From Magnetococcales bacterium (lineage in GTDB: Bacteria; Pseudomonadota; Magnetococcia; Magnetococcales; Magnetaquicoccaceae), in NCBI GenBank assembly GCA_015234115.1, contig JADFWP010000003.1, forward strand, positions 1 through 57,214: 57,214 nt of DNA. Reading direction: 5' to 3'. Both the position numbers and the translations under genes were made by a program. Positions 51,985 to 57,214 of this stretch are shown here, piece after piece; positions within the stretch are counted from its first letter, which is position 1, and each line of letters opens with the position of its first letter. The notes beneath the pieces are model-generated. The model ran no database searches and was not told where the DNA came from. It was given only the letters and a program-made list of their open reading frames with translations.

Positions 51985-54752
51985 GCAACTTCCGAACCAT
52001 CCGATCCTGCCAATTTGGCGAGTATCTGCCCCAATTTTTCCCAGATGGCCTCAATCGAAGCCGGTTTCACCAGATAACCATCCGCACCGGCCGCCAGGCA
52101 TTGCTCTTCGGTGCCCGGCAGTGCCATGGCAGTCAATGCCAGGATCGCCACGCCCCGGAAACGGTCATCGGCGCGAATGGCACGCATGGTCTCGAATCCA
52201 TCCAGCTCCGGCATGCGGATGTCCATGATGATGACCTGAACCTCGGGATGCTGTTCCAGTTGTTTCAGGGCCTTGGCGCCATTGGCCGCCAGCAGGACCG
52301 CCTCCACCCGGCTTTGCAAGGCGCTGGCAATCGAAAAAGCCACCCGCATATCGTCATCCACCACCAGAAGCGTGACCGGCGCGCCATGCACCAGCAGCGA
52401 CGACTGCACGGGGACAGGAAACGCACCCGCCACGGATGCCTCCGGCACCCCTTCCGCGCGCAAAGTCGGAAGCGAAACCGCAGACTTCTCGTCCTCGGCG
52501 CGCTTCCCGGTCACCGGAACCGGAGAATGGGCCAACTCCGCGAGCAGCAACGTGAAGACGCTCCCTTCTCCCGGACGGCTTTTTACCTGGATCACCCCGT
52601 TCAGCAATGCCGCCAGCTTGCGGGCAATGGCCAACCCCAAACCCGTACCACCATACTTGCGGCTCGCAGCCCCATCGATCTGACGGAAATTCTCGAAAAT
52701 GGCTTCCTGCATCTCTTCCGGAATGCCGATGCCGGTATCCACCACCCGGAGACACAATAAAGGAGCCACCGAATCCGGCAACGCAGGATGCGCAGCCATC
52801 GACTCGACCTGGACCCGTACTCTGCCCTGCTCGGTGAACTTGAGGGCGTTGGACAACAGGTTGCCCAGAATCTGCTTGAATTTGCCTCCGTCGGTGCAGA
52901 ACTCGGTCGGCAGATCCGCAGCCAGTTCAAGCTCCAAGGTCAAACCACGACTCCGGGCAATGGCCTGGAACGGCTCCATCACGCCACGACAAAACCTGGC
53001 CACATCCAAAGATTCGGCAACCGCCTCCATGCGCCCGGCTTCCACTTTGGAAAGATCGAGAATGTCGTTGATCAGGGCCAACAGATCCTCTCCGCTTTGA
53101 TGGATCACCCGCGCCGACTCCACCTGTTCGGGGGTGAGATTGCCATCCTGGGCGAGCAGCTTCGACAGAATCAACAGACTGTTCAAAGGCGAGCGCAACT
53201 CATGGGACATGTTGGCCAGAAATTCCGACTTGGCACGATTGGCCGACTCCGCCGCATCCCTGGCCCGCACCATCATGGCATCGATCTCCTTGCGCATGGT
53301 GATATCGCGCAAAATCCCCGAACTGCCGATGGGCATGCCCTGTTCATCACTCAGAACCGAAACGTAGACCTCCACCCACACCGAATCGCCACTGCGATGA
53401 ATGCCCCGATACTCCTCCTGGAAAAAATGCAGCTCTCCCCGGATCAGTTTCTCGAACCGTTCCAGTGCGCGGGATTGATCCTCCGGATGGACATGATGCA
53501 AAAAAGGACGCCCCAAAGACTCTGCGACGGCATAACCGCTCACCGCCTCCCAGGCAGGATTGAGAAAACTCCAGCGGCCCTGGATATCGGTCTGAAAAAT
53601 GACATCCCGAACCCCCTCCACCATTTTACGATAGCGCAACTCGGCCTGGTTCAGATCCATGGCAATCCGCTGCGCCTGAAGCTGAATGCGCTCCTTCTGA
53701 CCCGAAAGCGACCAGACAATCCCGAACAACAACAGATCCACCAGCATGCCCAGCAGGGCGATGATCAACGATTGATGGCTCTCCAACTCCTTTTCAAACA
53801 CCGGTCGGCTGAAAAAACGGGCCAGCCAGATCCGACCGCCCGGCAACTCCATGCGGCTGGTACGGGTATAGCGGGGTGGCGTGGAAACGGCCCCCGCGCC
53901 GGAACCATATGTTGAATAGAGCCGGTTGGCCGCCTCGGGCGACTCCCCGTCGAACAGATCGAAATCCAGATCCGGATCCCCATGACCCAAAATGCCTTCC
54001 ATCAGATCGCGAATGCGAAACGGGCTGTAGACAAATCCCAGAATCGCGGCGCGACGCTCCTCAAGGGTAAGCGTGGCCATTCCGGCCCGGTAGACCGGCA
54101 GATACATGAGAAATCCGGCCTGGACATCCCGGTCGGTCTCCTGGACCAGCGTGACGCGCCCCGACAGGGCAGCCTGCCCACTCTCCAGCGCCTGCTTCAT
54201 GGCCGCGCGCCGCACCGACTCGGACCACATGTCATAACCAAAAGCACGCAGATTGCGCCCGGAAAACGGCTCCAGATAGAGAATGGCGCTGTACTGGTCG
54301 CGCTTCCCTTCGGGTCGAATCGCAAAAGAATCAAATCCTTCCGAACGGATCTGACGCTCAACGACATCACGCCCCTCCGGCGGAATCATCAATGAGAAAC
54401 CAATCCCCTGAATGCCGGGCCAATAGGTTTCAATTTTCAGCGTGGTGACATAATGATGCCAATCCTGGCGCGTCACCTCATCCGAGGCATTGAAAAGTCC
54501 CACGCCGCCCCGCAATACCTGTTCGTATTCCAGCATGCGTTTCAGAATCGAACGGTGCGCCTCCTCGACCTTGAATTCAAAACGATCGTGGGCACGCCGT
54601 TCCATGAAAAGATTGGAAGTGTGCCAGGCCAGAATCGTGATGATCACCGAAAAGATCAACACAATCCAACCGGTCACCTTGCTGAACAACCAACCGGATG
54701 CCAGAAAGATCCAATCGCGCCCAGGCAAAAAAGGGAGGGGGCTGGTCGTCAT
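51981..54752 (-). CDS. CHASE-PAS hybrid sensor histidine kinase
   Basis: 923 residues. One TM (about 22-45), then an extracytoplasmic CHASE domain (about 75-300 with GIQGIGFSLMIPP and FSGRNLRAFGYDM), a second TM (about 333-352), a PAS domain (365-480), HisKA with FLANMSHELRSPLN, HATPase with DTGIGIPEEMQ and GGTGLGLAIARKL, and a REC domain with MDIRMPELDGFE. CHASE senses small signals in the periplasm. The REC Asp is in IIMDIRMP. It ends overlapping the ODP-GGEEF gene and starts 24 bp after the previous gene, so an operon. Confidence 0.92.
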   Translation of the reverse strand: MTTSPLPFLPGRDWIFLASGWLFSKVTGWIVLIFSVIITILAWHTSNLFMERRAHDRFEFKVEEAHRSILKRMLEYEQVLRGGVGLFNASDEVTRQDWHHYVTTLKIETYWPGIQGIGFSLMIPPEGRDVVERQIRSEGFDSFAIRPEGKRDQYSAILYLEPFSGRNLRAFGYDMWSESVRRAAMKQALESGQAALSGRVTLVQETDRDVQAGFLMYLPVYRAGMATLTLEERRAAILGFVYSPFRIRDLMEGILGHGDPDLDFDLFDGESPEAANRLYSTYGSGAGAVSTPPRYTRTSRMELPGGRIWLARFFSRPVFEKELESHQSLIIALLGMLVDLLLFGIVWSLSGQKERIQLQAQRIAMDLNQAELRYRKMVEGVRDVIFQTDIQGRWSFLNPAWEAVSGYAVAESLGRPFLHHVHPEDQSRALERFEKLIRGELHFFQEEYRGIHRSGDSVWVEVYVSVLSDEQGMPIGSSGILRDITMRKEIDAMMVRARDAAESANRAKSEFLANMSHELRSPLNSLLILSKLLAQDGNLTPEQVESARVIHQSGEDLLALINDILDLSKVEAGRMEAVAESLDVARFCRGVMEPFQAIARSRGLTLELELAADLPTEFCTDGGKFKQILGNLLSNALKFTEQGRVRVQVESMAAHPALPDSVAPLLCLRVVDTGIGIPEEMQEAIFENFRQIDGAASRKYGGTGLGLAIARKLAALLNGVIQVKSRPGEGSVFTLLLAELAHSPVPVTGKRAEDEKSAVSLPTLRAEGVPEASVAGAFPVPVQSSLLVHGAPVTLLVVDDDMRVAFSIASALQSRVEAVLLAANGAKALKQLEQHPEVQVIIMDIRMPELDGFETMRAIRADDRFRGVAILALTAMALPGTEEQCLAAGADGYLVKPASIEAIWEKLGQILAKLAGSDGSEVA

Positions 54753-54776
54753 CAGGGATTTTTTATACCTCCTGGT

Positions 54777-55886
54777 TTATCCCGCAACACGCAAACCAAT
54801 CTCGATGACGGTCTCCCCCTCTCGGGAGCAATCCAGTTGTATGGTGCCCCCCAGAGTCATGGCAATAAGTCGTGCCGAATAGGTCCCCAACCCCACCCCA
54901 TGGCTCTTGCCCGACGTGACGAACTTGTCGAAAAAGGTGTCACGAATCCCCTGCGGCACACTGCCGGTGTTGATCACCCGAATCCGGGCCATGCCGTCCA
55001 CCACAGCCAGATCCACAACCAAAGAACCGCCCCGCGGTGAGGCCTCCACCCCATTCTTGAGCAGATTCGACAACATGGAGTGACACAACAACTCCTCCCC
55101 CATCACCTCGAACCGTTCCAGCTCGGCGGGAGGATGGCCCTGTACCCGGATCTGCATGGTCATTTTCTTGAAGTGCAGCAGCCGGTTCAACTCGGAAAGG
55201 ATCCGCCGCACCACCATGAGCAGATCCACCGGCACCGCCGTGACCACATAGCTGCCGCGCTCCATTTTATACAGATCGAGGGAACGGTTGATCATCTCCA
55301 GCATGCGGAATCCCGCATCCTCGATGATCTGCAATGAACGCGCCCGCTCCTCGTCCAATTGCCATTCGGCAATCAACGCTCCCGGCATGCCGATGATGGC
55401 ATTCAGCGGTCCTTTCAGGTCATGGCGAACGATCTGCTCCACGTCATCACGCAGCCGGGCAGCGGTGCGCAACTCCTCGTTCTGCCGCTGGATGATCCGC
55501 AATGCCTGCTGCAATTGCAAATGGGTCTTGATGCGCGCCCGAACCACCCCGCCCTGGATCGGCTTGGTGAGATAATCCACTGCGCCGACCTCCAACCCAC
55601 GCACCTCGTCTTCGATCTGGACCCGCGCGGTCACAAAAATTACCGGAATATCCCGCGTCGCCGGATCCGCCTTCAGCCGCGCGCACGCCTCGTAACCATC
55701 CATCTCCGGCATCATCACATCCAGCAGAATCAAATCCGGCCCATCGGCCGCATGACGCAACATCTCGTCGGCGTTCCTGGCAAACACCAGAATATATTCA
55801 TGATGCAACACGCCGTACAATAATTTCAGGTTGGTTGGCTCATCGTCAACCACCAGAATCTTGAATTTGCGCGACTCGGTTTCCAT
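54777..55886 (-). CDS. Response regulator-histidine kinase fusion
   Basis: 369 residues from ATG 55886. The N-terminal REC (about 8-125) has KILVVDDEPTN, LILLDVMMPEMDG and the conserved Lys in YLTKP. A short coiled coil leads to a HisKA-like box IVRHDLKGPLNAII and a HATPase with LLKNGVEASPRGG and GVGLGTYSARLIA. It is a stand-alone cytosolic kinase controlled by its own receiver domain. First gene of the three-gene signalling operon. Confidence 0.9.
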   Translation of the reverse strand: METESRKFKILVVDDEPTNLKLLYGVLHHEYILVFARNADEMLRHAADGPDLILLDVMMPEMDGYEACARLKADPATRDIPVIFVTARVQIEDEVRGLEVGAVDYLTKPIQGGVVRARIKTHLQLQQALRIIQRQNEELRTAARLRDDVEQIVRHDLKGPLNAIIGMPGALIAEWQLDEERARSLQIIEDAGFRMLEMINRSLDLYKMERGSYVVTAVPVDLLMVVRRILSELNRLLHFKKMTMQIRVQGHPPAELERFEVMGEELLCHSMLSNLLKNGVEASPRGGSLVVDLAVVDGMARIRVINTGSVPQGIRDTFFDKFVTSGKSHGVGLGTYSARLIAMTLGGTIQLDCSREGETVIEIGLRVAG

Positions 55887-56393
55887 GTCACCCCATTGCC
55901 AGCTTGCCTGGGAAAGATCCCATGCCTGCGTCACCCCATCCCTGCCCTCCATTCCGGCAGGATCGGTTGCGCACCTTGGTGGTCAAACCGTTGGATCCAT
56001 CGTTGCCAATGCATCCGGCCTCATACGGATTTTCTCTTTTTCCGCCACGCTGCGCAAGACCCGCATGCCCCCCGCGCCATCGTTGCGCATGCCATCTGGC
56101 AACGCGACGCTTCAAAAATGACGGTCAAGAAGCACATGCTGCCGATGCCCGCCCGGCAGATGCTGACGCGGTTCCCGGAAATCCAGCAAATACCCGTCAT
56201 CGAGGATGGTTGCGACCTGGTGGATGAGAAACACGACCGGCCCTCCGGATCTGCGTCGGGAGGGCCGATCAGGGATCAGCCAAGCATGGCATGAAGCGTG
56301 CGTAGGCAAGCCCACGTCGCAATCATTCACTCCAAAGCCCGTCAAAAGGGGAGAACACCCCCCAATTGTCGGCCCTTGTGCATCGAGTGCCCA
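55887..56393. other. Intergenic region without a supported gene
   Basis: About 500 bp upstream of the signalling operon. Frames on both strands are present but look like noise. A 58-residue frame at 56118-56294 (+) has no recognised domain. A hairpin CGGCCCTCC/GGAGGGCCG sits at 56238-56267 with a 12-nt loop and could be a terminator of unknown direction. Confidence 0.5.
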
Positions 56394-56612
56394 ATGGACC
56401 GTTTTGCTCGACTTTTTACGTTGCGGTTTCAACTCGGGGAGTCCGACAGCCGAAATCCCCGACCGGGTAGAGAAGAGCAATGGAAAATCATTGATCGAAC
56501 CATCGTCCTGTTCGGCCCTCCAGCGATCGTCAACCATGCCTGGTCTCTCGGGATGCTGGATCTGCCCTTTACCGATGAGGAGGAAGAGGCGTTGGTGGAA
56601 ATGCTGGAGTGA
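56394..56612 (+). CDS. Possible small acidic-tailed protein (72 aa)
   Basis: A 72-residue frame from ATG 56394 contains WKIIDRTIVLFGPPAIVNHA and ends LPFTDEEEEALVEMLE. The C-terminus looks like a natural protein and codon use is acceptable. No family is recognised. No strong SD is present. It converges with the Pro/Ala-rich gene, 7 bp from its stop. Confidence 0.35.
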   Translation: MDRFARLFTLRFQLGESDSRNPRPGREEQWKIIDRTIVLFGPPAIVNHAWSLGMLDLPFTDEEEEALVEMLE

Positions 56613-56619
56613 TGGCCGA

Positions 56620-57214
56620 TCACCATCCAGGCATGGGCATGCCCGTTCCTTTGGGGTCGCAGGTCACCCCCTGGAAACGACGCTCCAGGCCATGATAATA
56701 ATCCAGGCAGTTCTGGCGCATATACCCGGCGCGCGCACACTGGGACAATCCATCCTCGACCATGCGTTTGCCCCAGGCAAGCCGATCCAGACAGGCGCGG
56801 CGCCACTGGCCAAGCGGTGAATTGTCCGGGACTGGTGCGGATTTGGCCGATCCATTGCCGACGGCAGGCTCGCGGACCGGGGGCGGTGCTGCGGCATCGC
56901 CGGGGATGATGGGCGCACCTGGGCCACTGGGTTCTTCCACGGGCGGGACCGCCACGACGGGCGCTGGCGCCGGAGTTGGCGCAGGGGCCGGAGTGGCCAC
57001 CATGCTCGCCACCGGAGGAGCCACAGAGGCAGGCGCCGAAGGAGCCACAGAGGCAGGCACCGGAGGAACCGGAGCGGGCGCCGGAGGAACCGGAGCGGGC
57101 GCCGGAGGAACCGGAGCAGGCGCCGGAGGAACCGCAGCAGGCGCCGGAGGAGCCGCAGCAGGCGCCGGAGGAGCCGCAGCAGGCGCCGGAGGAGCCGCAG
57201 CAGGCGCCGGGAAC
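56620..57214 (-). CDS. Partial Pro/Ala-rich repeat protein with cysteine-containing C-terminus
   Basis: The minus-strand frame runs off the right edge, with about 198 residues visible. The distal part is a run of PAPAAAP and PAPAPVP units encoded by 21-bp repeats, then a Pro/Val linker, then an 80-residue C-terminal domain with RRACLDRLAWGKRMV, SQCARAGY, QNCLDYYH and GVTCDPKG. The low-complexity part is an extended linker typical of cell-envelope proteins. No signal peptide can be judged as the start is missing. Confidence 0.7.
   Translation of the reverse strand, partial: FPAPAAAPPAPAAAPPAPAAAPPAPAAVPPAPAPVPPAPAPVPPAPAPVPPVPASVAPSAPASVAPPVASMVATPAPAPTPAPAPVVAVPPVEEPSGPGAPIIPGDAAAPPPVREPAVGNGSAKSAPVPDNSPLGQWRRACLDRLAWGKRMVEDGLSQCARAGYMRQNCLDYYHGLERRFQGVTCDPKGTGMPMPGW
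57059..57214 (-). repeat. 21-bp tandem repeat array coding for 7-residue Pro/Ala units
   Basis: GCGCCGGAGGAACCGGAGCGG and its variants repeat with period 21 for seven or so units in the window and continue past it. Units change in order from GGAACCGGAGCGGG to GGAACCGCAGCAGG to GGAGCCGCAGCAGG, pointing to stepwise local expansion. The unit is a multiple of three, preserving the frame. Confidence 0.93.

Noticed and set aside
56112..56537. A 141-residue minus-strand frame in the gap at the right end
   Set aside because: No domain, poor initiation context and conflict with the better 56394-56612 frame on the opposite strand.

Overview
The window is about 57 kb of GC-rich, gene-dense chromosomal DNA from a Gram-negative proteobacterium. 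It encodes envelope-stress, type I and type II secretion, MSHA-type pilus, c-di-GMP and sulfur-oxidation functions. DsrEFH and DsrN next to the DsrJOP membrane complex points to an organism that runs dissimilatory sulfite reductase in the oxidative direction. A magnetococcal or gammaproteobacteria-like sulfur oxidiser would fit, but no rRNA or phylogenetic marker was compared, so the affiliation is inference. No rRNA, tRNA, CRISPR array, transposase or integrase was seen.

Layout. 0-1.2 kb: the 5' end of a probable Rpn-type nuclease gene and a coiled-coil PD-(D/E)XK-like protein built on 33/21-bp DNA repeats. 1.2-4.3 kb: siaB-siaC partner-switch genes joined to an HD-GYP c-di-GMP phosphodiesterase. 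4.3-8.4 kb: yaaA, glnE, HNH nuclease. 8.5-9.1 kb: a nucleotidyltransferase-fold protein that has lost its catalytic residues. 9.5-15.1 kb: an RTX exoprotein with its own type I ABC exporter and membrane-fusion protein. 15.3-17.2 kb: cspA, then a HI0074-like gene and rhuM lying between two 18-bp direct repeats, one of which is the 3' end of gspE. 17.2-22 kb: gspE, gspD, gspC. 22-27.1 kb: dsrN-dsrE-dsrF-dsrH-dsrJ-dsrO-dsrP. 27.2-32.7 kb: hemH, a mini chemotaxis-signalling protein, an orphan Mu-type portal gene and a 21-unit Sel1 repeat protein. 33-36.7 kb: an MSHA pilin module in the order mshB-A-C-D-O-P. 36.9-46.7 kb: clpA, clpS, recN, etfA, etfB, dsbA, osmC, a DHH phosphoesterase, lipA and rpsU. 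46.8-50 kb: rpoE-rseA-rseC-degP behind a candidate sigma-E promoter. 50.1-55.9 kb: a signalling operon of response-regulator kinase, CHASE-PAS hybrid kinase and a fused oxygen-binding diiron/diguanylate cyclase. The end holds a Pro/Ala-rich repeat protein that runs off the window.

How the parts fit: two c-di-GMP outputs (HD-GYP at the left, GGEEF at the right) and an MSHA pilus suggest surface or redox-gradient lifestyle switching. The dsr genes here supply the sulfur-relay and membrane-electron modules, but not the sulfite reductase itself (dsrAB), dsrC or dsrMKL. The strongest leads for follow-up are the Sia/HD-GYP switch, the repeat-flanked insertion at the end of gspE, and the RTX promoter with a palindrome inside its spacer.
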